Below are positions 12,648 through 25,978 of a DNA stretch of 64,000 bases, piece after piece; the first letter of the stretch is position 1, and every line of letters starts with the position of its first letter. Position numbers and translations under genes: made by a program. This DNA is from Rhodamnia argentea (taxonomy: Eukaryota; Streptophyta; Magnoliopsida; Myrtales; Myrtaceae). The notes beneath the pieces are model-generated. The model saw nothing but the letters and a program-made list of their open reading frames with translations. It was not told where the DNA came from and searched no databases. The stretch lies in NCBI RefSeq assembly GCF_020921035.1, contig NC_063150.1, positions 5,270,001 through 5,334,000 of the forward strand, in the 5' to 3' direction.

Positions 12648-13745
12648 GTTCGACCATTTGACGCATCGAGTTTTATCTTATGCCAGAATACGCTATTCGG
12701 TACTGAATTTGATAAGAAAACAGGAAAATTTCACTCGAACCAGAGTAGTACATGACTCGCATATCAACGGCGCAGATGAATCTATGTATACACAAATGAT
12801 GCAATCGCGACCACCTCGTTTCATGTTAACTTTATATTGTTAATGATTATGAACGATTCGATTCTCGACGAATTCGTGAATTGCGTCGTTTAAATTTCAG
12901 TTTGGAAATTGAAAGGTCAAACTTTCGAACTTAGCTCGTTCATTTAGTCCGAAGCGCATAGCTAGACATTCATGTATCTGGATCTCAACAACTCCGGCTT
13001 TCGAAAAAGAAAGGGAAAAAGTACATAGCAAATGGCGTGGGGAGCAAGAGAGATGGGGTCCAAATCAAAAGTCGGGTTGGGTGGAAGGGGGAAGGGGGGA
13101 GGAATTGAGAAATGGTAAACGTTCCACCACCAACTCCCGCTATCAAAAAAAAGCAAGTAAAGAAAAACCTTCCACCAACCCAACCCAACCCTACCAAAAA
13201 GGAGAAAGCTGTTAAGCGCCGCGGCGCACACATCGGATCTCAACGGCAACAACGCGAAGGGGTCCCGGGATCTCTGTACTTTCCACCAGCATCTGTGCAC
13301 GCCAATGAGCCGCGGGTCAACGTCAACCTTGCAATTCTCCTCTTTCTTTGGCACTGAAGTCTTGCTAAATGGCCAATGGCCCCCAATTTTCACGCGCCTA
13401 CTCGGGGAATTTCCCGCTGGTACAGTGTCGTGCGTCGCAACAACTTGGTCAGTCGAAAATCAGGTGGCTTTGCATTAGACTCGGATCGATAAGCGACGAT
13501 ACGAAAATTATCGCATCCCTCGTGCAAAATCGATTGGACTCTGGACGGACGAAAGAGAATTGCTTTGCCCTCGTTCGACCATTTTGCCCTAGATTCAAAA
13601 ACCCATCCAACGGTCGTGTTTTTTGCGGAGGTTGAGGTGTGTTTTGAGTTTCCATCGATCTTACGTTTCGGTCACGGAAATCGAGAGATATCAATCAGAA
13701 GTAACGTGACTTCGTTTTCAAAGTCCCAAATCACAAGCACCGCCC
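11986..13745. other. Divergent promoter region, GTPCHI (-) and small acidic protein (+)
   Basis: Presumed 5' UTR and promoter of both flanking genes. An (AG)n microsatellite runs from about 12616 to 12645. Several open frames occur at 12394-13400 but show no family signature and low-complexity composition, so I do not call a gene. Confidence 0.5.
12616..12645. repeat. (AG)15 microsatellite
   Basis: Uninterrupted dinucleotide run, a typical GA repeat of plant promoter regions. Confidence 0.95.
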
Positions 13746-14691
13746 ATGGCCACCACGGAGACCTCATCGAGGATGACCAGCTCCTCCCCGTCACGCGTTC
13801 ACCATCACCACCACCACCACCTGTTGCTGTGTCCTCGCCACCACCATCTCTACCATCACCACAACCTCCACCGCCATCACGGCAACAGCTGTGACTTTCG
13901 CTGCCATTGGCACCCTGCTTCTTTCATTTCTCCTCCTCCTCTTCCCAACGTCGCTACTCGAAACGACGCAGAAGCTGCGCCTTGCGTTGCATCGCCGGCA
14001 GAGCTGAATCCCCTAGAGGCCGACTCTTCCCATCAGTAAATTCCCTCTACTTCTTAGCTCCACCATTTTATTGATCTTTAAACGGGCTTCATTGCCATTC
14101 ATGTGATTTTGAATCGGCTGCCAACTGAATTCGACGGCACGTTCTATAAATGGGAGGATTTTGGTTGTCCCAACTCCCCCAAGTTCTGCTATTTCGTCGT
14201 TTCTAGCTGTTTACGCTTCATGCAGAGCAGGTGTTTGTTGTATTGCGCCCGAGAGCACACTGTCCTTCAAGCTTGATCTTTTGTTCTCTCTTTGTATCGG
14301 GCTGTTCCTTCGGGAAAAGCATGAAAAACTAAGAACTAATCGTTCTGAAGAGAAGTCCAGTCAAATTTGAACTGGTTAAGTTTCAAATGGATAATGTATG
14401 TTAAAATCCATCGACTCCCTTGCTTTTTGTTGATTTCCAGGATGTTAGAGCAGCAGGACTATCAGCAGCAAGAGGAGGTCTTTGAGGACGACGAGGAGGA
14501 AGAGCCTGTATTTGTTTTGACTGATGAATGGAGGGAGTTCTTCGCGAGGTCCGAAGCAAAGAGGAAGTTAGGTAGTGTTGGTAGCTTTTGTAGTCTTCTG
14601 TTTCTTCATCTCGATCATGTTCGTCTTCCGGGTATTTCACCGTCTCACCCTGGTTGCTCCTTATGCAGCTAAGAAGAAAGCTAAGAAGTGA
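13746..14691 (+). CDS. Small protein with acidic centre and lysine-rich tail (3 exons, 147 aa); function unknown
   Basis: Exons 13746-14035, 14441-14571 and 14669-14691 join in frame. The ATG sits in a strong context (CCCATGGCC). The C-terminal half reads EEVFEDDEEEEPVFVLTDEW, then REFFARSEAKRKLAKKKAKK. This acidic block followed by an 'EWREFFARSEAKRKL' helix and a Lys-rich end looks like a conserved plant small protein of unknown role, possibly nucleic-acid binding or nuclear. The N-terminal half comes from a CAC/CCA repeat and reads as poly-His (HHHHHHH at about 20-26). The same DNA in another frame reads poly-Pro, so exon 1 is the weak part of the model. A minimal alternative starts at the ATG at 14442 in exon 2. 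Confidence is high for exons 2-3 and moderate for exon 1. Confidence 0.65.
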
Positions 14692-16234
14692 ATGGGACTT
14701 CTGTCTTCACATCCACCTCTCTGGATCTCCACGTTCCTGTCGGAACTTGTATCAGTGACAATCCACGAACCTGAATTATATTCACCTGGAGTTACCGAGT
14801 AATTCCAATGATTCGGGTCTTGTGTTTGCTCATGTTAGGCTTACGTGTAATACTGTAACCTGAAGATTTCATCGCGAAAAAATGGAATGAAAGAACGAAA
14901 CCTTAGTATTTTTCGTGTTTTTGGGTATGGGCTTGGGAGAACTTATCGGCACAGAAGCTGCATCTGGGTTTTGGAGGATGATGCTTTGGTTGCCATTTCT
15001 CTACCGAGAAAATTAATTCGGAGATATCAATGTCTACCCTGTATTAGTGTTGCAGATTCAGTTCATGCATTAGCGCTGACAGGGAAGGGAGAAATTGAGA
15101 GAACTAACCAAGCCATCACCCTCGTTCTTTAGGCAGAATTGCACTTTTGGATGCCAATGGAGAATGTTATCAGACGACTGATTCAGAATTTCCACCCTTA
15201 CTTAATGGGAAGAGTGACGATACAAGTCTCTTCAGGTGATTGTGTTGGCACAACAACAGCAATTACAGATATCAGTTCTTCTAGATGCGCTCAAGCTTAG
15301 ATTACCAAGTTTCTCAAACAACAAATAGACCCGGACAAATATTGCAATTTGGGGATCTTTCATACTCCACTAGCTGCTGAACTCTTGACACTGTCATCGA
15401 GTCCTTAGTCAGGTCTAGCAGCTAAGGATTTTAGTAAGTGCCTCGTGACATTATCCATTGCAATCTCGAGCGATAGATCAGCAAGGCTTACAGTCTTCAA
15501 ATTGCTACTTTGACATAGCCCCCTCGTGAACATGTACCTTTAAGGTAAAAAATACACGAACAACCAAACAGAAATCAGATCATTTGTTCATGTTAGATAT
15601 TCATATGAGCTCTCGGTAAGTGACAGTCATGAAGCAATTATAAAATTGCGGACAAGGCTACATTCAACTTCCAAGATATACCATCTCTTTATATCATCTT
15701 GCACAATATCAGGTCTCTAGCAATAGACGAAAAACTGGACAGATCAATGGGTTTGACTTTCTGATTTTCTTAGACTCCACTTAGACGATCTGCCCCTCAA
15801 ACGAAAGAGAAAAAAAAAAAGCAATGAGATACTGAAGTTCCTGCCTGGCTCGATATATTCATATAAAAGGAGTCCAATAAGAATTTCCAAGAATGGCAGA
15901 TGCTTCCACTTCATTCAAGAGAGATGTCCCCAAACTATTTGTCAGAAACTACTTTTCAGCATGTTATATGGTAAAGCAGTATTAATAGAACTTTCAGTTG
16001 TGGCATTGGCAGGAAAAAATAGAAAAGAACTTCCAGTGGCGGCAAATGTCTTCATTAAAGAGAGGCATCATCAACCACTTTTTTATTATCCGACATCACC
16101 AAACTTTAGAGAAGGGAACTTTCAATGGCGTCAAATGTTTCACTTCATTCAAGAGAGCCATCACCAATAACCAAACTTCAATCAGATCAGACGCAACAAG
16201 ATCCCCCATGGCAAGCATAAGACTCACCTAATGT
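14692..16234. other. Convergent 3' intergenic region
   Basis: Between the 3' ends of the small acidic-protein gene and cyclin C. It holds imperfect tandem copies, at about 15893, 16039 and 16129, of a segment like 'ttcattcaagagag'. No gene is recognised. Confidence 0.5.
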
Positions 16235-19200
16235 TTATGGTTTCAAAGCCAACTTGTTGAAAACAGCATTTACTCTGTCTTCTGCGATCAATTTATGGTT
16301 CTCATAGAAATCCAATATCTCCACCGCTATATTCTTCACCTGTCCATGAACATCAGCTTGATTGGTTAAAAAATTCAAAGAAACAGTATGCAAGAAATGA
16401 CAGAAAGGAAAAAATGAGCCTTGCAAATTTGTCAGAATTATTCTTTGGTAAAAATATGTTCAAAAGTAAGCCAATGGCATGGCTAGATATGCAACGAGTA
16501 GTTGATACAGGCACTAAAGGTTCTGAGCTTTTGACCATGCAATTTTAAGGGAGATCAGGAATACACACATATCATTTATCAATTCACAGCAGCTTGTCAG
16601 AAATATATGTAAACAAACATGAAAAATCATACCACTAAGATTTTTAGATAGATGAATCAGGGGAATGCTATCACACCAAATTCCCCTTTCACATCTTTCC
16701 TAGCAACAATTTCAAATTATGAGTATGATGTTAGTCTATCTCAAGTGAAAGGGCCACAACTATGCAAAACTCCACCTTCCATGAACAAAAGGAAATCCTT
16801 CACAAAGTTGAACTCGTGCACACTAGAGTGATGACTTTGAAACCATTCACTGGCCACTCACCGCCGCTAATCTCTCGCGGTAAATCTATTCTACGACTCA
16901 TAAGGACCTATAGCAAGAAAAAAGTGGCTTAGCAGAGACAGTAAAGTTTTACGTCCCTTGGAAGCTTGAACCGAATTAACACTTCACTGAATCGAGTTGC
17001 CAGAAGTCAATGAGCAATTATAAATTCTAATAACCTTGAAGATGAGGACTTATTGTCAAGTGGTACAATCAATGGGAGAGGGCATTTGTACCGACAACCA
17101 AATCCAAAACCTCAAGAAGAAGAAGCTATATGTTTCCCTTTTTCCTTAAAGTTGTCCCTAAAAGGTGTCTGTCCTATTGCTGATAAACAAAATTGGAATT
17201 GAGAAGTTCAATAACCATGATTGATCAAGGGAAAATAGAGAAAGAAGAAGAACTACAAGAGAGTCGTGTAAAGACTAACCATTGGGATATAAACATTCTG
17301 GATATCGAAATTTGACAAGATCTGATAGAAGCCTAAGTAAAGCTTTCTTTATCCGTAAGATGTGCTTTTAGATGGACACATGCTTAAATTTTACCAGGCA
17401 ATCTAAGGATTGAACAAATAAAAAATTTTCCCTTGAAATTATTTGCATATCTTCTTAAAGAGCCATAAAATTACAGTATGAAGAAAAACCAAGATAATCT
17501 TCTTTAGGCTTCAGTAAGTACAGATATGACCAAAGAGAAAGAGAGATTCAAACTCACGACATTCATGTCAACACGAAGCTCTTCAAACCATGAGGTAGTG
17601 TCCCTGTCTTTGTATACGCTTGCAATGTATATGCAAGCCAATGCAATCAAGTGAGGAGGATGCACAAGAATGAGATCCATCTTGTACGTATCATTTACAA
17701 GTCCCCTGCGTATCAATTTGGCATATATAATCATTTTTCACCATGAAACCAACTGAAAGTGAGACCATGGCATCAAATGACCAACAGTACAAACAAAAAA
17801 GTTCATTTGCTCAATACTATTTTCAAATGCAAAAATTATGATGCTATATCCACGACGCAAGTATTAGACCGAGCTCCATATCAATGAGGGGCAGCTTATT
17901 CAGAAGTCACTGAACTAGTGAGCTTTTCTCTGAACATATGCAATCCGGAAAAGTACGGGGCCCTGCTATGTAAACTTTTCCTGGAGGTTCGTGATTATAT
18001 TTGTTTACGCTTATTTGTCTCAATGACATTATATATTCTTGAATGTCATGCGGATGTTTTATCTTTTGAGCACATTAGAAAATCTGCATGATATCTTAGC
18101 TATCTGGGTGCACAGAAAAGCCAGCTACATGGTTAAGGGAGCTAAGATGAGAGCTGTTAATGAAGATGATGCACTAGATATGAGTGGTATAAGAAGATCT
18201 TCAGCTATCCCGAAGTCATATTACTCTCAAGCACCTCATCTTGAAAGACTGAAAATCCAGTTCAAAGAATAAATCCGAGCCACAAATATCTAAAGCCGCA
18301 GGGTAATGGCTCTCTGCAGCTATTTTACTTCAAGAAATCATGCACCAAAAGTCGAAGAAGCCTATGCATCTGATTATTTCATTATTATTTCGAGAACAAC
18401 TTACAAGCAGTGTCTACAGGAAGAGTGGAAGTTTTACCAAGTAAACTGGGTCATATCATCCATGCCCGCGTCCTGAAGCAAGCTGCCCAAAAATGAAGAT
18501 TAAAGAGACAGAGAGAATTCAGATTGTAAGTCCTAACAAAGAAAAAATAGATTGAGTACCATCTTATAAGTGCTTAATTTGGGTCTGATCATGCACGAAG
18601 GACATACATGAACTCTAATTCTTGGCATAAAGCATGGTTGTGACCAGTAATGCTAATATATTAGGAGACACAAAAAATGGTTGGAGTCTTTGCTATGATA
18701 CTTCATCATAGTCACATCATACAGTAGCAAGGTAGACCCTATCCCCAAATCACCCATTCCAATACCAATTCTCATAAGCACCATCAACTTCAAAAGGCAG
18801 TGCAGAGGCAAAAGAACCATAGCCAAGATGGTGAAACAAAGTCCTTACTGCGTCAAAGAACGGTAAGGATGGAATACCACCAAATAATAGTTGAGAGCTT
18901 CCAATATCTTCATTTCCATTTCAAGAATATCCTTTATCTCGTACCGCTCGTACCGAGGCTTCTCCTCAGCATCTGGATAGCATAAGCAAGGGACTCTTAG
19001 CAGTTCTCAGATTCGAGCTATGGTTGCTTCTTCCATCTTGTTGGAAATTTGACAACCACAAAACCGGATTGAGTATGACATCCTTACATAGTTTTCTGAT
19101 GAAGAATGCAAGTGCTTTGGCCTGCACAGTGCTTTCTTCTGCTTTTGCTGCCAAGTAAAGGCAGGCTGGAGCCACTAGGCGTGGATCATACTCTGACATA

Positions 19201-21804
19201 CTCTTTCTGGAATCGAAAAGGCAAAAAGGCATATTGTGATCTCAAACTTCAAAAAGACTACAAGCAAAACTGGCAGCCAGCTCATATGATAAAACGTAAA
19301 AGGAGAGAAGCTTGTGAGTTCATAGAAATACAAATGAAACAAATTCGAGTCCCACACAGTAAAAGATAACAATACAGGCCTTCTGAAGGAGGGATAGAGT
19401 GTGTTCAAAACATAGTTGAATACATCCAGGCATGAGTTGTCGACCTCCAACTCAAACATAATTTGCACCCATCATATAATGCTCATAAAGCATAAGTTTT
19501 CACAGGAAAATTTGTCCAATATGATACTTCAGTATTAAGTTCACCAAAATAAGAAGAGGGAGTTCTAAAAAAATTAAGCAGTTAAAATCTACCACAATCG
19601 ATACTTGTTTCAATATGATTTCAGATCACTGAGAAAAAATCAATGTGTTTTTTCTGTCTGATAAATGATCTAATATGAATGCTCCACTAGGTAGTAGGTA
19701 GAACCATAATCTTCCAGGCATTGTAGCAATGCCTGACTGGTACCCCCTAAAAGGCAAAGTCTCTAACTTCTAGACCGTGAAAAATGCTACATGGAATCCC
19801 TACATGGTAAAACAACCTCTAAGTAAGGAAAAGCAAAGGAGAAAGCACCAACTCAGTTACACCATCTATTGCAACCTAGAGAGGTATGACCCGATCAATT
19901 TCTTCCTTCGAAATCACAGTGGAAAGAATGACAAGCACATCAAGCGAGACAGTTCAAATAAGGGAACTGAACACAGGAAAGAAAGAATAGATGGACGAGG
20001 GACTTGTCATGTTTCTGGTTTTCACCACAACCTCAAATTTAGGGCAATATGTTAATGAAAAAGCAAAACTAAACTATTATCATGAGATATAAAACAGGAA
20101 CTAAGCAAGCCAAAGTGGAGCAAGCGTAAATTGTGACTAGATAAACAGATCAATGTAGAATTCTTATGTTGTGTGACCATATTAGATATTACCAATGCAG
20201 CTTCTTGATGCAATCAACAAAATCTTTTGTTGGTCAACATTCGCAACACAATGCAGACACTGTCCTGCATTAGTTGTTACATATAGCCACTTACCTAGTA
20301 TAAACGCGTCTCATATAAGTAACTGCAGTGGCTATAACCCTGGCAAATAAACAGTTCATCAGAAAAGTATTGTGTTTTCAACAAAAGGGATTGCCCGCAC
20401 CACTGACCTTACAATGAATACTCCAATTGTTAAGTAATAAACTCTTTCTATAAGGTAGTGATATAACCTGAAGCATTATAAAGAGAGGGAGTTTATAATA
20501 TACCTTTGCCTGACTTTAACATGCTGAGCCAGTCTCAATATATCTGAAAAAGAAACAGGATCAACATGTTTGGGGAAATACCCATATAACATGCAACAAC
20601 AATTAACAACCTTCTGGTCAAATGGGTAAAAGCAAACAGGGGCCACAAGTCAACTATTCCTATCTTTGCATGGAAGTCCATCGCTGCATTAGTTGCCCCA
20701 GAAAAGCAAAGAAAATGCTTGAATTGGGTTAGGATATCGTGCGACCACTGCTAGCAAGACGAAAATTCGACTGGAGTGCAAAACTTTTTTCCCCAACATA
20801 TGATCAATGAGCAAAGTAACAAATTTGTGTTTTAAAGTACATGTCCAGATAAAAGAAATATGACACGTAAAATTCTCCTTCATGTGTGCCTTGCCGCAAG
20901 TCCAGTGATATTAACCAGCATCAACAATTCCCAGGCTCGAGATGCATCAGGAAGTAACACAACATAGCGATCGACAATCTTCTGCTTTATACTACAGTCA
21001 AATGTTTACTGATGTACTCTTTATGAGAAGCCCTCAAACATAAAAGAGAGTACATGTTCTATCCATGTTGCTGTCGTGATTACCGAATGAGGCCTTCCTT
21101 AGCCTCATATTTACAAGGTTCCCGTCACATCATGAGACTAACGATTGATCACCACTCTTCACTTTTTCACATACATGATTCTGAACACAGCGAGCATGAC
21201 AGCAATTTAACTGCTTAGCTGCCCAAATAAAGTTCGGTCGATCTTGATAGACCAAAAGCCAGGGACTCTAATCAAGTCCAAGAAGCTTCCCTTAACACCA
21301 CATCAGAAAGTAAACTCTGGTAAATGCTTCTCACTCTATCAATATTGCCTTAACAATTTATGTTGACTTAAAACAACAACCGATAAATCGAGCAGTGGTC
21401 CATAATCACGAGTTCATACTCGATAATGACGACCCGATAGATGTTTTATCGCGAATCAAGAACTCAGACTACGAATTCAACACGAAATCAGATCAAAGCG
21501 GGAAGGACCAAAGGAAAGACGCATACACTGGGCCATGTGCATTTTGACGAGCTTAAAATCTTCGACGGTAACGCCTCTCTCTCTATCCAGTGGATGCACC
21601 ACGTCCACCTCCTCCGGGTCCAGAAGTTGCTTGCTGCACAGCCAAAACCAAAAGGGGGGAAATCGAAAAAAAATTCTCCAAGCCCAAAGAAAACGAATCA
21701 AGAATCAACAAGATCAAGGCGTGGAAAAAGAGAAGATGCACAACGCAAGAGTCGGGGATTCCGGGAACTCACTAGTGAGTGGAAGTCCAGAAATTGGCAG
21801 CCAT
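16235..21804 (-). CDS. CYCC1: Cyclin C (CDK8-module cyclin of Mediator), 9 exons, 254 aa
   Basis: Exons on the minus strand are 21804-21773, 21633-21527, 20543-20504, 20339-20295, 19206-19088, 18972-18849, 18482-18438, 17705-17558 and 16339-16235; all phases agree and give 254 residues, the usual length for plant C-type cyclins. The N-terminus is MAANFWTSTHYKQLLDPEEV. The first cyclin fold contains the box VIATAVTYMRRVYTRKS (61-77) and LVAPACLYLAAKAEES (85-100). The second fold contains NDTYKMDLILVHPPHLIALA and ends with NKLALKP. Cyclin C pairs with CDK8 in the Mediator kinase module and regulates RNA polymerase II transcription. Compared with my memory of the Arabidopsis protein, the segment after KLYAEEK carries an extra RYE from a tandem 9-base repeat (see findings). 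The long introns hold no other gene I recognise. Confidence 0.95.
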
Positions 21805-22957
21805 TGCCGACACAGAACTGAAGGAGCTCAGCTGAGCTGCACGCTACGGCGAGCAGGATTCGACGAAGAAGAAGAAGAAGAAGAGTCCTCTCTCTCTCTC
21901 TCTCCCCTCCTCGGGTTCGGGCAAGGGGACTCGCGTGATAACCATCGTCTATCTTTATATTTCTGTTTTCCTTGTTCCCGAAACATAAATTCATATGGTA
22001 AAATAATTTCACATTTTTTTTTTGGGACAAATTTTCATCCTAAAGATAGGTTTGATTTAGAACATAAATAAAAATAAAAATTATTTTCATCGCGCATTCC
22101 ATCTCCATCTCTCTCGCATCCCTACCACCGATCGCTATCCGTTAGCAACTACAGAATTTTATGTTATTATCAAATGAATTTTTATTTCAAAAGTAAAAAA
22201 GTTTATGTTGTTACCAAAAAGTTTATGCCGTTGTCAAAAAGCTTATACTTCTTCCTCATTTTCACTTCGACACAGCGAAGAGGAATTCACAGATTTAACG
22301 GACGAAACAGACTTTTCCATACCGACAAACTCCGTAAAAAATTCATAGTAAAGAAGGAGATGTCGCGCAAGACCGCGTTGACCGAGTCGACCCCCAGCCA
22401 CCACGGCCGACGAGACCAATCCACAGAGCTATCGAATTCCTGGCGTAGTTACTTGTTGCCATCACCCTCCATGTCGCTTTCCCTTTCTCGACGCTCGTGA
22501 ATCCCATCTACTTTTCTCTCGCCTGTGTAAAGTCAATTCGAGGGAAAATGCGTCTTCCACTAATAACAATTTAAAAAAAAAAACCAACAACTATAGATGA
22601 GCTATATAATTTCGAATACTTCGAAATATTATCTCAATATCGTCACTATCCTTAACCAACTAATTTCCCCGACTAAGTTACAAAAGAGATATTTACATAC
22701 GGGTGATATAAAAAATCAAAATTACATTGCATGGTTAGACTAATCAATCACGTAATCATTTGATCTATTTCCTTTGAAGTGATGAACATATCATGGTGAC
22801 GGTAATTGTTTGTAAAAATAAATAGTGAAAAAAAAATAAAGATGAGAAAGGAAATAAAATAAAAAAAAAGGACCAAATTATATACCATGTTAAGTTATTA
22901 ACCATTCAAGTCCAACTCTGTTCATTGACACACACCTTCTCCCTCTCTCTCTGAACC
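21805..22957. other. Divergent promoter region, cyclin C (-) and P450 (+)
   Basis: A CT tract near 21888-21903 lies in the presumed 5' UTR of cyclin C. The remainder is AT-rich with short homopolymers. No coding region is recognised. Confidence 0.5.
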
Positions 22958-22960
22958 GCC

Positions 22961-25762
22961 ATGCCTCTTCTTCACTCATCTCTTTGCAGTTCTGGGGGTT
23001 CTGTCGCTCCTACTAATCCTATGGAGGTCAAGATCTTCTCCGAACAAACCCAAAGGCGCCACCTTGCCCCCGGAGCTGCCGGGCGCATGGCCGGTCATAG
23101 GCCACCTCCACTTGCTCGGCGGCGAGACCCCGCTGGCCAGGACCCTGGCCGCCATGGCCGACGCGCAAGGCCCGATGTTCCGGATCCGGCTCGGAGTCCA
23201 CCCGACGACCGTCATAAGCAGCCGCGAGGCGGTCCGGGAGTGCTTCACCACCCACGATAAGGACCTCGCTTCCCGTCCCAAGTCCAAGGCCGGGATCCAC
23301 TTGGGCTACGGCTACGCGGGCTTCGGCTTCGCGGAGTACGGAGACTTTTGGCGCGAGATGAGGAAGATCACCATGCTCGAGCTCCTGAGCACCCGAAGGT
23401 AGGGCTGTTGGATCGTCGCCTGAATTCAGTCTGGTTCCGTTCAGTCTAGAAGATAAAAAGTCAAAAGTCGCGTTCGTCTCTCTTGCAGGCTCGACAACCT
23501 GAAGCACGTTCAAGCGTCAGAAATCGACGCCTTCATCAAGGACCTGCACGCCCTCTGCCGGACCGACACCGACCGCGTCCCAGACGGGTCCTCCAAGGCG
23601 CTGGTCCTAAGCCAATCGCTCGAGCTCCTGACCTTGAACATCATAATCAGAATGATCGCGAGCAAGAGGTACTTCGGGCTGTCGCCGGCGGCACCGACCG
23701 GGTCTTCCCCCGGTGACGACGAGGCGAGCCACCTGAGGAAAGTGATCAAGGACTTCATGTACATCTCCGGGTTCCCCGCGGTGTCGGACCTGCTGCCCTT
23801 CGCGGGGTGGACGGACTGCGTGGGGACAGTGAAGACCATGAAGAGGGTGGCTGCGGAATTGGACGAGATCGTCGGGAAATGGGTCGAGGAGCACAAGCTG
23901 AAGAGGAGAGGCGGAGGGGCGACGGATGGGAAGGAGGATTTCATAGACGTGATGCTGGCCGTGATTGGGGAGGATGGCTTCGCCGCGTTCGGTCACTCGC
24001 CTGAGACGCTCATCAAGGCTACAGTAGTGGTATGACTCTTAGTGATTAAAGCTCACTTGTTTTTTAGTGGTCAGAACAAAGCTCACTTCATTATTTCTTT
24101 GACTGAAGGCGAAGGGTGTTGGAAAATATCTCGCGGTCAATTTGTACTTGTCCTAGCAAAAAGCTGTAGCCATGATTCATACTATCGAAAATCTTAAATC
24201 ATGCGAGCTGTGACACGATATCTCAAAAGTTTTTCTTGTGTCATCGCTATGCTCGCTATGACACCAATACCCGAAATTTGTTTTTGTATTTTTTTGTTTG
24301 TATTACCGATGTCTCGTACTCGTACGAGTGTGACAAAAATACCCTTCGTCCACCAACAATATTTTTTTTTTTTTTGGGATATTGGTATCACGGATATAAT
24401 TTATGATTATTTTATGGTATCTTTCCCTGACAAGGGGCATCATTTTTTTTTTTCCTGCCACAATAATAGTTACTGAGTTGGCTCATCCAAATCCTGTTCT
24501 CTATGGGCTTCTGGGCTTGTTATTGACAAGTTTTGTCCGAATTGATCCAGAAAAAGGGTAAAAGGGTCCACACAGTATTTTTGTTTCTTGGGCTTGTAGC
24601 TGTAATAGAATGTTCTAAAATGAAAATCAGAAGTGTGGGCCGGATCTAGCTCATCGTCTCCATGTCCAAACCCCTCCAATCGTTCCTTCTTCTTTCTCGA
24701 ATAAGCGTATGGTCTAAATTTTATTTTGTAAGTCAAGCTGCAATGACCATATGTACTGATTAATATTCTTGGTCCCTTTTTTTCTTTTTTCTCTCTCTCA
24801 TCTGGCTGATTTACATCCTGAAGAACATTATAGTGGCCGGATCGGACACGACGTCTCTGAACTTGACGTGGGTCGTGTCTCTATTGCTCAACAACAAGCA
24901 TGTCCTGAAGAGAGCTCAAGAAGAGATGGACCTCAGGGTGGGCAAGGACAAGTGGGTGCAAGACTCCGACATCGAGAGCTTGCCTTACCTCCAAGCCATC
25001 GTCAAGGAAACCCTACGCCTATACCCGCCAGGTGCCTTATTCTTTTCGTATGATTCATTGTCTGACTCGATCCGATATCAATGACGTCCGGATGGGACAC
25101 GACATGATGTGTGTCTCGGAGATGTAATGGGACAATGTATGCGAAAATTTGAATGGTCGTTTCTTGCATCAGGTCCCCTTGTCGGTGCCGCACGAAGCGA
25201 GGGAGGACTGCACCGTGACGGGCTATCTTATTCCGAAAGGTACTCGGATATTCGTCAACGTGTGGAAGCTGCACAGAGACCCTCGGGTCTGGTCCGACCC
25301 TGAAAAATTCTTACCAGAAAGGTTCTTGACGAATCATTCAGGTACGTATATCTGCTCGTTAACCATACACACATGCAACTCATATATAAAGCAAGGCTCC
25401 CTATGAGGCCCAATCAAACGAATTGACCAGCTAAACACGTTAAATTGATGTGATCTCTCTTCCTCTTTTTTTTTTTTTTTGGGTCCCCTCCCCTCGAAGG
25501 CGTGGACGCTTCGGGTCAGCATTTCGAGTTCATTCCATTCGGGTCGGGCAGAAGGTCGTGCCCGGGAGCTGCGTTCGCGTTGCGAGCGACCCACTTGACA
25601 CTGGCTCGTCTTCTTCAAGGATTCGACTTGGCAACGCCGTCGGACGAGCCGGTGGACATGACCGAAGGGTTAGGGGTCAACCTGCCCAAGGCCACTCCTC
25701 TTCGAGCCGTCCTCACCCCAAGGTTGCCTCCCATGCTCTACGAGCAATTGACGGAAAATTAG
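22961..25762 (+). CDS. Cytochrome P450, CYP82-like; frame broken at the start and at the exon 3/4 junction
   Basis: Exon-like segments are about 22961-23398, 23489-24029, 24824-25031, 25173-25341 and 25500-25762. The product has a hydrophobic N-terminal anchor ([15 protein letters not shown]), the hinge [15 protein letters not shown], the I-helix AGSDTT, the K-helix KETLR, FLPERF and the haem loop [15 protein letters not shown], so all P450 landmarks are present; the best match is CYP82, ER-bound monooxygenases of specialised metabolism. The ATG at 22961 is out of frame with the anchor, and the anchor frame has a TGA at 22926 and no ATG of its own upstream. Between exon 3 (ending CCGCCAG) and exon 4 (starting GTCCCC) canonical splice sites leave the frame off by one base. 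Each break is at a run of C. Either this is a young pseudogene or the assembly has two one-base insertions; I cannot decide. Other introns join in phase. Confidence 0.8.
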
Positions 25763-25978
25763 GAACTATCTTCGTCAGGAAGAGAAAAAAGGGTCCATGT
25801 ACGTGAATAATCTCGTTGTTATAAAACAATTACTCGGGTAGATAATATGGATTAGACGAGTGTTAAACCATGATTATCTTGGTGTAGGTGCATCAATGCC
25901 ATCCTCTAGTGTACAAGAAACTCGTGATTGTATCTCCCTCCTCTTTTTCCCTCTTTTGTTAGGCAAAGTTTGGCACCC

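Noticed and set aside
12962-13393. 143-codon minus-strand frame rich in Trp and Phe
   Set aside because: Low-complexity, no domain, overlaps an equally good frame on the other strand; likely chance.
23028-23513. 161-codon minus-strand frame over P450 exon 1
   Set aside because: Antisense shadow of GC-rich coding sequence and runs across a real intron.
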